The notes beneath the pieces are model-generated. The model did not search any database, was not told the origin of the DNA, and saw only the letters and a list, made by a program, of their open reading frames with translations. From contig JAIXKJ010000008.1 in the NCBI GenBank assembly GCA_026928255.1, positions 155,332 through 219,331 of the forward strand: a DNA stretch of 64,000 nucleotides, in the 5' to 3' direction. Position numbers and translations under genes: made by a program. The DNA comes from Anaerolineales bacterium. GTDB lineage: Bacteria > Chloroflexota > Anaerolineae > Anaerolineales > Villigracilaceae. This document shows, piece after piece, positions 35,374 through 44,851 of this stretch (the first letter of the stretch is position 1; every line of letters starts with the position of its first letter).

Positions 35374-36396
35374 TTAGAACAACGCCTGATGCTCTTGCAC
35401 CCAATCGAAGAGCATCCGCACGCCTGCGTCCACGCCAATTTGCGGACTCCAGCCTAACTCGCGCTGGGCTTTAGACACGTCGGCGTAGAACACTTTTTGA
35501 TCGCCCGGCCGCCAATCGCCGCGTCCGATTTCGATTTTTCTGCCGAGCATAGCTTCCAGTTTGGGACCGAACTCCGCCCAAATGGACATCACGTTGTCGG
35601 GCCCGCCGCCGAGGTTGTAGACTCGTCCGCGGGCGAGGTCTATTTTTTCAATCGCCAAATCGTAGGCTTGAATCAAATCGCCGACGTGCAAAATGTCGCG
35701 GACTTGTTTGCCGTCGCCGAAAATTGTCAGCGGGCGATTCATCGTCGCGGCGATGATGAACCACGCCACCCAGCCTTGATCTTCAATCCCAAATTGACGC
35801 GGACCATAAATGCAAGATTGGCGAAAGACAACGGTCGGCAGATCGTAAATCCGCGCGTAATCGCGGACGTATTGATCGCCCGTCCCTTTGCTGCAACCAT
35901 AAGGCGAGTGAAAATCAAGCGGTTGCGTTTCGGGGCAGCCGCCCGTCAAATCTTTGTAACGCCAGCGCGTCGGCTCTTCGTACAACTCCACTTCTTCCAT
36001 GCCGCCGTACACCTTGTTGGTGGACGCATACATCACAATCGGATTTTTCCCCGAAAGCCGCGCCGCTTCTAAGACGTTGAACGTGCCGAGCGCGTTCGAT
36101 TCAAAATCGTCGCGCGGATTTACGACCGAAGTCGTTACCGCCACTTGACCGGCGAGATGCGCGATGACGTCCGCATTTTTGGCGGCGGCGGAGATTTTTT
36201 GCGCGTCGCGCACGTCGCCTTGAATCAATTCAAAGGAGTCCGCGCCGAATTCTTTTCTCAGCCATTCGACGTTGCGCTGCGTCCGCGAGAGGTTGTCGTA
36301 AATCGTTACCCGCTCGCCGCGCTGCAACAAACGCTGAACGTAATTCGAGCCGATGAATCCCGCGCCGCCGGTAATCAGATAATGTTTATGCGTCAT
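35374..36396 (-). CDS. NAD-dependent NDP-sugar epimerase/dehydratase (CDP-paratose 2-epimerase-like)
   Basis: Extended SDR enzyme of 340 aa. The NAD site is ITGGAGFIGSNYV and the catalytic tyrosine-lysine pair is SPYGCSKGTGDQY. The segments AHLAGQVAVTTSVVNPRDDF and FRQSCIYGPRQFGIEDQGW match CDP-paratose 2-epimerase (tyvelose pathway) more than UDP-glucose epimerase, but I cannot prove the substrate. It would supply an activated sugar to the transferases nearby. ATG has an AGGAACA upstream. It shares the terminator with the beta-helix gene. Confidence 0.9.
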   Translation of the reverse strand: MTHKHYLITGGAGFIGSNYVQRLLQRGERVTIYDNLSRTQRNVEWLRKEFGADSFELIQGDVRDAQKISAAAKNADVIAHLAGQVAVTTSVVNPRDDFESNALGTFNVLEAARLSGKNPIVMYASTNKVYGGMEEVELYEEPTRWRYKDLTGGCPETQPLDFHSPYGCSKGTGDQYVRDYARIYDLPTVVFRQSCIYGPRQFGIEDQGWVAWFIIAATMNRPLTIFGDGKQVRDILHVGDLIQAYDLAIEKIDLARGRVYNLGGGPDNVMSIWAEFGPKLEAMLGRKIEIGRGDWRPGDQKVFYADVSKAQRELGWSPQIGVDAGVRMLFDWVQEHQALF

Positions 36397-36423
36397 TTTT
36401 TGTTCCTATTCGCCTTACACCCT

Positions 36424-36503
36424 GTCATTTCGACGAGTGAAACGAGGAGAAATCCTTTTGTGTAGATTAAGATTTCTCGGTCGCTTCGCTTCCTCGAAAT
36501 GAC
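36424..36503. repeat. Hairpin repeat element, copy 1
   Basis: 80-bp imperfect inverted repeat beginning GTCATTTCGA and ending TCGAAATGAC, with inner GAGAAATC/GATTTCTC. Its 34-base right arm (36471-36504) is identical to that at 37621-37654. Not coding. Confidence 0.85.
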
Positions 36504-36517
36504 AACTCTGTATAAAA

Positions 36518-37510
36518 TTACTTCCTAAATTTAATGAGTTGTTGATACACGCCCGAAAGGGTTTCGCCTTCGCGCGCCAAGCCAATTCCGCCTAGCACGC
36601 CGCTGTTGAGATAATTATACAAACGCGCCGTCAGCGCCACCGCCAGCGAGGTGGATTGGTCTTTTGTGAAAAGGTACAACGCCGCGCTGACCGCCCCTTC
36701 AAACGTGCCGACCGCGCCGGGCAACGCGGGAATTGCGCCGCCAAACGCCGCCGCGCCCAAGACGAAGAACATCCACGTCAACTGCGCGTCGGGGAAGAAA
36801 GCCAGCGTAATTAGATGATACGCCCACAAGGCGACGAACCAATCCAGCGTCATCCAAAATAAGAAGCGCAGAAAAAGCCATCCGTCGGTCAGCGCCGCTA
36901 ACCCGTCGAGGAAGGATTCGAGAAAGTCGCCGCCGAATTTTTGGAGGAAATTCCAGCGCGAAGCGAGTTTGTGAAAGACGCCCAACGCCCATTGACGGTT
37001 GCGCGCCAAAACGTAGAGGGCGACCAAACCGAGAATCATCAACGCGCCGACGACGTAGCCGATGCGCGCCGAGCCTTCCGCGCTGGAAACGTAGGTCAGC
37101 CCGACGATCAAAAACGAGGCGGAGAAAATTAAATCCACCACGCGCTCGATGACGATGGTCGGTAAAATTTCGCTGAACGCTATGCCCGATTTGCGGCTGA
37201 GCAAAAAGGCGCGCCCTAATTCGCCGAGTCGAAAAGGAAGAAAGGCGTTGAGCAAGTAGCCTTCGCTGGCGGCGAAAAGCGTGTCTATGTATTTGGGTTT
37301 GTCGCGCAAAAGCGTTTGCCAAACTTTGGCGCGGAAGAACATCCAGATAAACGAAAGAACCGCCGACCCGGCGAGGATGCGATAGTCGGCGCGTTGGATG
37401 GACGCCCACATAGTTTTGAAATCCACGAAGTAGAGAATTGCGCTGATGAGGGCAACGCTGATTAAGGCGCTGGGCAGAATTCGTTTTGCGTTTTTTGAAA
37501 GCTCGGTCAT
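36518..37510 (-). CDS. Flippase-like membrane protein (UPF0104 / LPG synthase TM domain)
   Basis: A 330-aa protein with eight to nine hydrophobic segments, matching the lysylphosphatidylglycerol-synthase transmembrane domain / UPF0104 family (PFRLGELGRAFLLSRKSG; ALPGAVGTFEGAVSAALYLF). No catalytic synthetase domain is fused, so it probably moves a lipid or lipid-linked sugar across the membrane. It lies next to the epimerase and the glycosyltransferase cluster. The gene is bracketed on both sides by copies of the same hairpin element (36424-36503, 37534-37653). Confidence 0.87.
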   Translation of the reverse strand: MTELSKNAKRILPSALISVALISAILYFVDFKTMWASIQRADYRILAGSAVLSFIWMFFRAKVWQTLLRDKPKYIDTLFAASEGYLLNAFLPFRLGELGRAFLLSRKSGIAFSEILPTIVIERVVDLIFSASFLIVGLTYVSSAEGSARIGYVVGALMILGLVALYVLARNRQWALGVFHKLASRWNFLQKFGGDFLESFLDGLAALTDGWLFLRFLFWMTLDWFVALWAYHLITLAFFPDAQLTWMFFVLGAAAFGGAIPALPGAVGTFEGAVSAALYLFTKDQSTSLAVALTARLYNYLNSGVLGGIGLAREGETLSGVYQQLIKFRK

Positions 37511-37533
37511 GGGTTCATCAATTCGCTTATGTG

Positions 37534-37653
37534 GTCATTTCGACGAACTGCGAAAAGCAGCGAGGAGAAATCTTTTATTATGCTCCGCGCAAGACAGCGC
37601 AACGAACAGCAACAAGACAAGATTTCTCGGTCGCTTCGCTTCCTCGAAATGAC
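37534..37653. repeat. Hairpin repeat element, copy 2
   Basis: 120-bp element in the same orientation as copy 1: GTCATTTCGACGA at the left end, and a right arm identical to copy 1 over 34 bases. The centre is about 40 bases longer and unrelated. Confidence 0.85.
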
Positions 37654-37663
37654 ATACATTTTT

Positions 37664-39463
37664 TTACTCGTCGTCTAACTTCAAGACCGCCATGAAAGCG
37701 TCTTGCGGAATTTCGACGTTGCCGACCATCTTCAAGCGTTTTTTGCCGCGTTTTTGTTTTTCGAGCAATTTCTTTTTGCGCGAGATGTCGCCGCCGTAAC
37801 ATTTCGCCAGCACGTCTTTGCGCGTGGCTTTGACGGTGGCGCGGCTGATGATGCGTCCGCCCGACGCGGCTTGAATGGCGACGTCGTACAACTGACGCGG
37901 AATCAAATCTTTCAGTTTGGTGATCAAGCGCTGACCTTTATGGTAGGCGTCCTTCTCGTGGACAATCGCCGCGAGCGCGTCCACTGGGTCGCCGTTGACG
38001 AGGATTTCCAACTTCTGCAATTTGTCGGGGCGGTATTCGAGGAATTGATAATCGAGCGAGGCGTAGCCTTTTGTGCGCGATTTGAGATGGTCGAAAAAGT
38101 CCACGATGATTTCGGAGAGCGGAATTTCAAAATTCAACTGCACGCGATGCGGAGCGGGATTCTCTTGCATTTTGAAAATGCCGCGTCGCTTGACGCACAA
38201 ATCCATGATCGCGCCGTAATATTCGGTGGGCGTGATGATTTCGATGTTCATCCACGGTTCGCGCACTTCGATAATTTTATTCGGGTCGGGCAATTCGGCG
38301 GGCGAAGCCACAGCGACGATTTTGTCGTCGTGGGTCAGCACTTCGTATTCCACCGAAGGCGCGGTAAAAAGCACGTCGAGCAAATATTCGCGCTCGATGC
38401 GCTCTTGAATAATTTCCATGTGGAACAAGCCTAAAAATCCGGCGCGAAAGCCGAAGCCCAACGCTTGCGAAGTTTCAGGTTGATAAGTCAACGATGCGTC
38501 GTTGAGTTGCAGTTTCTCAAGCGACTCGCGCAGCTCGGAATAGTCGTCCGCTTCGACGGGATAAATTCCAGCGAAGACCATCGGCTTGGGGAGGAAATAG
38601 CCGGGCAGCGGTTCGGCGGCGGGCGCGGACGCAAGCGTGATTGTGTCGCCGACGCGGCATTCGTGAACCGTTTTGAATCCCGTCGCCACATAGCCGACTT
38701 CGCCCGAACCGATGCTGTCCACAGGTTTCATGCCCGGCGCAAAAATGCCGATTTCGACGGGACGCAAATCGTTGCTGGTTGAAAACATCCGCAGCGTTTC
38801 GCCGCTTTTGACGCGCCCTTCAAAAACGCGGATGTACGCCACCACGCCTTTGTACGAATCGTAATGCGCGTCGAAGACCAACGCCCGCAGCGGAGCGTCG
38901 TCCGCGTCTTTGGGCGGCGGGACGCGCTGCACGACCGCTTCGAGAATTTGCTCGACGTTCAAGCCTTCTTTGGCGGAGACGCGCAAAACGGAGTCGGGGT
39001 CTACGCCGAGCAGCGAGCCGACGTCTTCCGCCACTTCGTCGGGGGTGGCGGAGGGCAAATCAATTTTATTGATGACCGGGACGATTTCCAAATCCGCGTC
39101 GAGCGCTTGATAAAGGTTCGCCAACGTCTGCGCTTCGATGCCTTGCGTCGCGTCCACGACGAGGATCGCGCCTTCGCAGGCTTTCAAGGCGCGGCTGACC
39201 TCGTAGCCGAAGTCCACATGGCCGGGCGTGTCAATTAAATTAAGTTGATATTGCTGCCCGTCTTTGGCGTTGTACGACATCCGCACGGCGGAGGCTTTGA
39301 TGGTAACGCCCTTCTCGCGCTCCAAATCCATCGAGTCGAGCGCTTGGTCGGTCATCTCGCGCTCGGAGACGGTGTTGGTGAGTTGGAGCAGGCGGTCTGC
39401 CAGCGTGGATTTTCCATGATCTACATGGGCAATGATACAAAAGTTACGAATATGGTCGGTCAT
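37664..39463 (-). CDS. lepA: Elongation factor 4 (LepA)
   Basis: Ribosomal back-translocating GTPase, 599 aa, of normal length. MTDHIRNFCIIAHVDHGKSTLADRLL contains the P-loop; DTPGHVDFGYEVSRAL (G3) and NKIDLPSA (G4) follow, then the EF-G-like domains and the LepA-specific C-terminal domain with the end AKCYGGDISRKKKLLEKQKRGKKRLK. It has two -10-like boxes (TATAAT and TATACT) upstream and a weak SD. Single cistron. Confidence 0.97.
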   Translation of the reverse strand: MTDHIRNFCIIAHVDHGKSTLADRLLQLTNTVSEREMTDQALDSMDLEREKGVTIKASAVRMSYNAKDGQQYQLNLIDTPGHVDFGYEVSRALKACEGAILVVDATQGIEAQTLANLYQALDADLEIVPVINKIDLPSATPDEVAEDVGSLLGVDPDSVLRVSAKEGLNVEQILEAVVQRVPPPKDADDAPLRALVFDAHYDSYKGVVAYIRVFEGRVKSGETLRMFSTSNDLRPVEIGIFAPGMKPVDSIGSGEVGYVATGFKTVHECRVGDTITLASAPAAEPLPGYFLPKPMVFAGIYPVEADDYSELRESLEKLQLNDASLTYQPETSQALGFGFRAGFLGLFHMEIIQERIEREYLLDVLFTAPSVEYEVLTHDDKIVAVASPAELPDPNKIIEVREPWMNIEIITPTEYYGAIMDLCVKRRGIFKMQENPAPHRVQLNFEIPLSEIIVDFFDHLKSRTKGYASLDYQFLEYRPDKLQKLEILVNGDPVDALAAIVHEKDAYHKGQRLITKLKDLIPRQLYDVAIQAASGGRIISRATVKATRKDVLAKCYGGDISRKKKLLEKQKRGKKRLKMVGNVEIPQDAFMAVLKLDDE

Positions 39464-39570
39464 GCTTCTTTTTTTCTGCGTTTATTTTTCGAGCGGACGA
39501 AGTATAACCGATTATAGAAGCGCGATTTTGTCTTATGTGTCTAGCCGCCTTCTCTAATCTTCATCGCTGC

Positions 39571-39624
39571 ACAGAGAAATTCTAAAAAACTCTGCGCGCT
39601 CCGCGCCTCTGCGGTGAATTATAA
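39571..39624. repeat. Second copy of the GCAGAG/CTCTGCG intergenic repeat
   Basis: ACAGAGAAATTC ... CTCTGCGCGCTCCGCGCCTCTGCGGTGAATTATAAA (quoted in parts) resembles 2597-2645: both have a GCAGAG-type start, a T/A-rich middle and a GCCT(C/T)TGCGGTGA end. Both lie upstream of a plus-strand gene. Confidence 0.5.
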
Positions 39625-39681
39625 AAATCGCTCCCGAAAAAGATATAATCGCGTTATTCTATTTCAAGAGAGACAAAATCC

Positions 39682-40392
39682 ATGCCATTCAAAAAACCGA
39701 CTTCTATCGCCGCTTTTCTGCTGGGAGCGCTCGGCGGGCTGACGCTGATCTTCTTCGCCACTTGGGCGGATTTGGAATCCACCTTTTACGGATTCGACAA
39801 CACTGGCGGCGAGCCGCTCAGCGCGTTATCTTGTCCGATATTTATGACCAAAACCGAGACGAGTTCTTTTTCCGTGAAAGTCGTCAACGAGACGGAGAAG
39901 CAGATTTTTCCGTCCGTTGTAACCAACGTCAGCACGCCCGCGACGATGGAGAAAAACAACGATCCGCTGAATTTAGAATCGGGCGCGGCTCAAACGCTGA
40001 CTTGGGAAATCGGTCCGCAAAATATAGATTTGGGGCGCTTCATTTTCGTCCGCGCTTGGGTGCGCGGCGGCTACCCGATGAAAGACAAAGAAAACACTTG
40101 CGGCGTGTACATTCTTCCGCTGGCGGGCAAGGGAATTTATTACTCGTGGGGCTTGGCGTTGATCTGTCTGCTTGGGCTGGGAATCGGCTTGTATGGCGTG
40201 TATCAGTCTCAAAGTCCGGCGCGGCGCGGACACGGCGTATTTACGCAACTGCTCTTTTTTACCGTCGTCATCGTTATCGGCTTAATCAGCGTCCACATTA
40301 GTTTTTGGCTGTTGGGCGTTTTGACGTTGGTCGTCTCTATTTTGTTGACCCTGCTCTTTGCGGGCGCGTCCGTTGCGCGGGAGAATGGGTAA
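39682..40392 (+). CDS. Hypothetical membrane protein with four TM segments
   Basis: A 236-aa protein: TM1 at about 8-32, an exported loop of about 110 residues, then TM2 (about 150-172), TM3 (about 188-208) and TM4 (about 209-233). The loop contains beta-rich sequence (SSFSVKVVNETEKQIFPSVV; LTWEIGPQNIDLGRFIFVRA), which suggests an immunoglobulin-like fold. Family not recognised. TATAAT (39644-39649) gives a plausible promoter and AGAGAGA an SD. It ends before a strong palindrome. Confidence 0.75.
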   Translation: MPFKKPTSIAAFLLGALGGLTLIFFATWADLESTFYGFDNTGGEPLSALSCPIFMTKTETSSFSVKVVNETEKQIFPSVVTNVSTPATMEKNNDPLNLESGAAQTLTWEIGPQNIDLGRFIFVRAWVRGGYPMKDKENTCGVYILPLAGKGIYYSWGLALICLLGLGIGLYGVYQSQSPARRGHGVFTQLLFFTVVIVIGLISVHISFWLLGVLTLVVSILLTLLFAGASVARENG

Positions 40393-40399
40393 GGAAAAG

Positions 40400-40430
40400 A
40401 GTAAGGGCGAGTCTGAGACTCGCCCTTACT
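40400..40430. repeat. 13-14 bp palindrome with TGA loop
   Basis: AGTAAGGGCGAGTC, TGA, GACTCGCCCTTACT: a near-perfect hairpin between two convergent gene ends, without a T-run. It resembles the palindrome at 40830-40858 and looks like a REP-type element that could also stop transcription. Confidence 0.75.
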
Positions 40431-40810
40431 TAGGCTTCGCGGATTCTGGAATTGAGGTTATAGCAGTTTGCTTCAAGCGGTTCAAGTTTTTCAAGCCAGA
40501 GCATTTCGAGCAGGGTTAATTCATCGTTCAAGTTGAAATTCGGATCGTCGCGCATTTGAACTTCTTCCAATATTTCAAACGTAAAGTTTTCGGCGCCAAG
40601 TTCGTTCCAATCCGCTTGCAAGGCTTTATTGGTATGACTTCCAATTTTCAGCGTGAATTTATGGCGATTTAATGGACCTTCAAGATTCAAACTGCTGCCG
40701 AGAAACATCTTTCCGTTTAAGGTATTTTTCACGGCGTAAACGCCCGCAGGTTTAACGCGCTCTTTATATTCGCGGTGCAAGTCTTTTCTGGTCTTCGTTC
40801 GAGTTTCCAT
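40430..40810 (-). CDS. GIY-YIG nuclease-fold protein
   Basis: A 126-aa protein with a GIY-YIG-like N-terminus: AGVYAVKNTLNGKMFLGSSLNL has GVY and FLG in place of GIY and YIG, followed by RHKFTLKIGSHTNKALQADW, where the conserved Arg and His positions can be placed. LTLLEMLWLEKL holds the glutamate expected of the metal site. It belongs to the group of small stand-alone GIY-YIG proteins of unclear role, and may be an endonuclease. The gene is bracketed by two strong palindromes, a hint of mobility. Confidence 0.82.
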   Translation of the reverse strand: METRTKTRKDLHREYKERVKPAGVYAVKNTLNGKMFLGSSLNLEGPLNRHKFTLKIGSHTNKALQADWNELGAENFTFEILEEVQMRDDPNFNLNDELTLLEMLWLEKLEPLEANCYNLNSRIREA

Positions 40811-40829
40811 AGGATTCTTTCAATTTATC

Positions 40830-40858
40830 GCAGGGGCGACGCCATACGTCGCCCCTGC
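40830..40858. repeat. 12-bp palindrome with CCATA loop
   Basis: GCAGGGGCGACG, CCATA, CGTCGCCCCTGC: perfect inverted repeat upstream of the GIY-YIG gene and downstream of aconitase. Related in pattern to 40400-40430. Confidence 0.75.
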
Positions 40859-40864
40859 CTGTTT

Positions 40865-43570
40865 CTAATGAACTAAATGTCGCAACACCGTGTGCAGAAT
40901 GCCGCCGTTGCGATAGTAGTTGACTTCGACGCTCGTGTTGAGCATGGCTTTGGCTTTGAACTCGACGACCTTGCCGTCGGTTTTCGTCGCCTTGACGGTC
41001 AACTCCGCTTTGGGTTGGATGTCGTCGTTCAAGCCTTCGATGTCGTAGATTTCGCTGCCGTCCAAGCCGAGCGCTTCGGCGTTTTGCCCGTTGACGAAGG
41101 TCAGCGGCAGAACGCCCATGCCGACGAGATTAGAGCGGTGAATGCGCTCGAACGATTCGGCGATGACGGCGCGCACGCCTTGCAGCATCGGTCCTTTCGC
41201 CGCCCAGTCGCGGCTGGAGCCAGAACCGTATTCTTTGCCCGCGAGGACAATCGTCGGCACGCCTTCTTGTTGATATTGCATGGCGGCGTCGAAGATGGAC
41301 ATCACCTGTTCTTCGCCGTTGTAATGTTTCGTCCAGTTGCCTTCTTTCGGCGCGACCATCAAATTTTTGAGGCGGATGTTCGCAAACGTGCCGCGCGCCA
41401 TGACCAAATCATTTCCGCGCCGCGAACCGTAGGAGTTGAAATCCTTCGGCTGAACGCCGCGCTCTTGCAGGAATTTTCCAGCGGGCGAGTCCATCGCAAT
41501 CGCGCCAGCGGGCGAGATGTGGTCGGTGGTGATCGAGTCGCCAAAAAGTCCGAGAGCGCGCGCGCCTTGAATCGGCTTGACCGAACCGACTTCCAAAGTC
41601 AACTCTTGGAAGTACGGCGGATGATGAATGTAGGTCGAGGCGTCGTCCCACTCGTAGAGATCGCCGCCGCCGACTTTGATTTCCTTCCACATGTCCGTGC
41701 CGCTGAACACGTCGGCGTATTTCTCTTGATACATTTCGCGCTTGACGTTGGCTTCAATCGCTTCTTTGATTTCGGCTTGCGTGGGCCACAAATCTTTGAG
41801 GTACACGGGCGCGCCGTCTTTTCCGACGCCGAGCGCGTCTTCGTTTAGATCAATGTCCACCGTGCCAGCGAGCGCATAAGCGACGACCAGCGGCGGCGAA
41901 GCGAGGAAGTTGGCTTTCACCATCGAGTGGATGCGCCCCTCGAAGTTGCGGTTGCCCGAAAGCACCGCCGCGGCGACCAAGTCCGCGCTGGCGACGGCTT
42001 TCGCCACTTCGCCCGGAAGCGGGCCGGAGTTGCCGATACAGGTCGTGCAGCCATACGCGACGACGTTAAATCCGAGTTGGGAAAGCGGCTCGGTCAAGCC
42101 CGCCTTTTCAAGATATTCGGTAACGACGCGCGAGCCGGGCGCGAGCGAAGTTTTGACGTAGGGTTTGACGTGCAAGCCTTTTTCGACGGCTTTCTTGGCG
42201 ACCAATCCCGCCGCGAGCATCACCGACGGATTCGACGTGTTGGTGCAGGACGTAATCGCCGCGATGACGACCGAGCCGTGTTTCATCGGCATCGAGCCGC
42301 CGTTCGTTCCAAACGTGGCTTCTTTGGCGATGGCTTCAGGTTTGAGTTCAAAGCCGCGCTCCTTAACAGGCGCGGATAACATCTTCTGAAACGACTCTTT
42401 CAGTTCGGACATCAGCACGCGGTCTTGCGGGCGTTTCGGTCCCGCCAGCGACGGGACGACTGTGCCGAGATCCAATTCGATCAAATCGGTGAATTCGGGG
42501 TCGGGGGCGTTTTCGTCGTGGAAGAGTCCCTGCTCGCGGATGTAGGCTTCGACGCGGGCAATCGTCTCTTCGGGGCGGCCCGTCAAGCGCATGTAGCGCA
42601 ACGTCTCGTTATCTACGGGGAAGTAACTCATCGTCGCGCCGTATTCGGGCGACATGTTGCCGATGGTGGCGCGATCCGGCAAAGACATGGACGCCAAGCC
42701 CGGACCGTAGAACTCGACGAATTTATCCACCACGCCTTTTTTGCGGAGCATTTGCGCGACCGTCAAAACGAGGTCGGTGGCGGTTGTGCCTTCGGGCAGT
42801 TTGCCATAAAGTTTGAAACCGATCACGTCGGGCAGAAGCATATCCATCGGCTGACCGAGCATCACGGCTTCGGCTTCGATTCCGCCCACGCCCCAGCCGC
42901 CGACGCCCAAACCGTTGACCATCGTCGTGTGCGAGTCGGTGCCGACCAGCGTGTCGGGGAAGGCGACGACTTCGCCGTTTATTTCTTTGGTCATCACCAC
43001 GTCGGCGAGATATTCCAAGTTGACTTGATGCACGATGCCGGTCATCGGCGGCACAACGCGGAAGTTGCTGAACGCCTGCTGTCCCCATTTGAGGAACTCG
43101 TAGCGTTCGCGGTTGCGGTGAAATTCCATTTCGGCGTTGCGGTTGAATGCGTCGGCAGTGGCGAAGAAATCCACCTGCACGGAATGGTCAATGACCAAAT
43201 CCACCGGCACAAGCGGATTGATCTTCTTCGGGTCGCCGCCGAGACGGGCGACAGCGTCGCGCATGGCGGCTAAATCCACAATGGCGGGAACGCCGGTGAA
43301 ATCTTGCATGATGACGCGGGCGGGCAAAAAGGGAATGCCCGGGCGCGCGCCTTGCGGCGTCCACGCGGCGATGTGCTTCACGTCTTGTTGCGTGATTTCC
43401 TTGTCGTTGCATTGACGCAGCGCGGCTTCCAATAAAATGCGAATCGAGTAGGGAAGTTTGCTCAATTTCGCGGAAGTCAGCCCGGCTTTTTCGAGCGCGT
43501 CGAGACGGTAGATGACAAACTCTTTGTCGCCGACTTTTAACGTGCCGCGAGCGTTGAAATAATCTTGCAT
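40865..43570 (-). CDS. acnA: Aconitate hydratase (AcnA/IRP type)
   Basis: TCA-cycle enzyme isomerising citrate and isocitrate. 901 aa, the normal AcnA length. 4Fe-4S cysteines are at [12 protein letters not shown] and [14 protein letters not shown]; substrate and domain motifs include [37 protein letters not shown], and [17 protein letters not shown] in domain 4. Order of domains 1-2-3-linker-4 matches AcnA, not AcnB. AAGGAG (43583-43578) lies 7 nt before ATG. The 5' leader contains a nested inverted repeat at 43588-43631. Confidence 0.97.
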   Translation of the reverse strand: MQDYFNARGTLKVGDKEFVIYRLDALEKAGLTSAKLSKLPYSIRILLEAALRQCNDKEITQQDVKHIAAWTPQGARPGIPFLPARVIMQDFTGVPAIVDLAAMRDAVARLGGDPKKINPLVPVDLVIDHSVQVDFFATADAFNRNAEMEFHRNRERYEFLKWGQQAFSNFRVVPPMTGIVHQVNLEYLADVVMTKEINGEVVAFPDTLVGTDSHTTMVNGLGVGGWGVGGIEAEAVMLGQPMDMLLPDVIGFKLYGKLPEGTTATDLVLTVAQMLRKKGVVDKFVEFYGPGLASMSLPDRATIGNMSPEYGATMSYFPVDNETLRYMRLTGRPEETIARVEAYIREQGLFHDENAPDPEFTDLIELDLGTVVPSLAGPKRPQDRVLMSELKESFQKMLSAPVKERGFELKPEAIAKEATFGTNGGSMPMKHGSVVIAAITSCTNTSNPSVMLAAGLVAKKAVEKGLHVKPYVKTSLAPGSRVVTEYLEKAGLTEPLSQLGFNVVAYGCTTCIGNSGPLPGEVAKAVASADLVAAAVLSGNRNFEGRIHSMVKANFLASPPLVVAYALAGTVDIDLNEDALGVGKDGAPVYLKDLWPTQAEIKEAIEANVKREMYQEKYADVFSGTDMWKEIKVGGGDLYEWDDASTYIHHPPYFQELTLEVGSVKPIQGARALGLFGDSITTDHISPAGAIAMDSPAGKFLQERGVQPKDFNSYGSRRGNDLVMARGTFANIRLKNLMVAPKEGNWTKHYNGEEQVMSIFDAAMQYQQEGVPTIVLAGKEYGSGSSRDWAAKGPMLQGVRAVIAESFERIHRSNLVGMGVLPLTFVNGQNAEALGLDGSEIYDIEGLNDDIQPKAELTVKATKTDGKVVEFKAKAMLNTSVEVNYYRNGGILHTVLRHLVH

Positions 43571-43587
43571 GTTGTGTCTCCTTTGGA

Positions 43588-43631
43588 GTGTGATTTAACC
43601 TTGCGTTTCAAACGCGAAGGGAACGTCACAC
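43588..43631 (-). promoter_or_regulatory. Structured 5' leader of acnA
   Basis: Outer arms GTGTGA/TCACAC enclose an inner hairpin built from GCGTTT/AAACGC with a flanking CCTT/AAGG stem. It sits 5 nt before the SD. A TATAAT lies further upstream (43714-43709 on the minus strand), so the leader would be about 130 nt long. Could be an RNA control element or a dyad operator. Confidence 0.45.
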
Positions 43632-43792
43632 CACAAACTTGCGAAGAACACAAAGGAGCGCCTTTGATATTCTTTGAATTTTGTGGCGGTTTTTTTTAGA
43701 TGTCTTGAATTATACTGCTTGAACAGCGCGACGTGCGACAAAATTGCTTTGTCAAAAAGCGCAAGAAAACTTTGCCTTGCTTTTAGACGCGT

Positions 43793-44842
43793 TTACACGT
43801 TCAATTCTTTCTTAAGCCTTTTGACCAAGTCCGCTTTATCGGATTCAGAAAGGAACGCCGCTTGCGCCGCCGTCAACACGGATTGTTTCAGCGTCTCTAA
43901 CGGGACGTTTAATTTTTCATGCGCGATTTGAAACTCGTCCGAAAGCGCAATGCGCGAAATGCTCGGGTCGTCGGTGTTGACTGTAACCTTCAGCCCGCGC
44001 TCGATCATGCGCGGCAGCGGATGACTCTCGATTTGCTTAACCACGCCCGATTGGAAATTGCTGGTTACGCAAACCTCAAAAACCGCGCCGCGCTCCTTCG
44101 CCAACTCGACGATGGAGTCGTCTTCCAAAACGCGCACGCCGTGCCCAATGCGTTCCGCGCCGAGATTTTCAATCGCATCGCGGACGTTCGCCGCCGCGCC
44201 CCATTCCCCCGCGTGCGCGGTAATGTACACGCCCGCTCGTTTGGCTTCTTGAAAAATTTCGTGAAACGGACGCGAAGAAAACTCCGCTTCGTTGCCCGCT
44301 AAATCGAGTCCGACCAAAAAATCATCCCGCCGTTCCGCCGTCAGCCAAGCCACTTGCTCCGCTAGTTCGGGGCTTTCGTGGCGGTTGACCGAAGCGATCA
44401 ACCCGACTTTGATTCCAAACTCCTTCGCCGCTTCTCTCGCGCTGGAATCCACCCAATGCATCACGTCGTGCAACGGAAAACCTTCGGCGCGACTCAACGC
44501 GACGGGCGTAAAGCGCAACTCCAAATAGCGGACGTTGTCCTTCGCCGCGTCTTCCACCGCCTCGCGCGTAATGCGGTGAATCACCTCCGGCGTGCGGTAA
44601 AACAAACGCAGCGTTTTGAATTTTTCGAGAAAGTTGGAAAACGTCAGCGGGTCTTTTTCTTGCACTTGCACCAACCCGCTTAAACTAAACAACGACGCGG
44701 GGACGGTTACGCCGTGCTTCCGCGCAATGTCCAACATCGTGGACAAACGCAACGAACCTTCCAAGTGGCGGTGCAGTTCGACTTTGGGAAGGTCGGTCCA
44801 TAAACTGGGAGTCGTTTTTTTCTTAAACAAACGATGTCTCAA
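43793..44842 (-). CDS. add: Adenosine deaminase family protein
   Basis: Zn-dependent amidohydrolase of 349 aa converting adenosine to inosine. Metal and catalytic motifs: LPKVELHRHLEGSLR, the ITAHAGEWG (His/Glu) segment, IGHGVRVLEDDSI and VTVNTDDPSIS. It has the residues needed for catalysis. The start is uncertain: the frame opens with TTG 44842, 10 bases after the secA stop and directly after TATAAT (44848-44843); another TTG is at 44830. Probably co-transcribed with secA or from its own -10. Could be an adenine deaminase relative. Confidence 0.9.
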   Translation of the reverse strand: MRHRLFKKKTTPSLWTDLPKVELHRHLEGSLRLSTMLDIARKHGVTVPASLFSLSGLVQVQEKDPLTFSNFLEKFKTLRLFYRTPEVIHRITREAVEDAAKDNVRYLELRFTPVALSRAEGFPLHDVMHWVDSSAREAAKEFGIKVGLIASVNRHESPELAEQVAWLTAERRDDFLVGLDLAGNEAEFSSRPFHEIFQEAKRAGVYITAHAGEWGAAANVRDAIENLGAERIGHGVRVLEDDSIVELAKERGAVFEVCVTSNFQSGVVKQIESHPLPRMIERGLKVTVNTDDPSISRIALSDEFQIAHEKLNVPLETLKQSVLTAAQAAFLSESDKADLVKRLKKELNV

Positions 44843-44851
44843 ATTATAGAA

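Noticed and set aside
40877..43273. Long open frames on the plus strand opposite aconitase (323 and 282 codons)
   Set aside because: They mirror the codon structure of acnA, have no recognisable domains or start signals, and consist of Arg/His/Gly-rich shadow sequence.
44843..44848. TATAAT as the true promoter of add
   Set aside because: It is adjacent to the TTG start of the frame and has no -35; secA read-through explains expression equally well, so I do not list it as a promoter.
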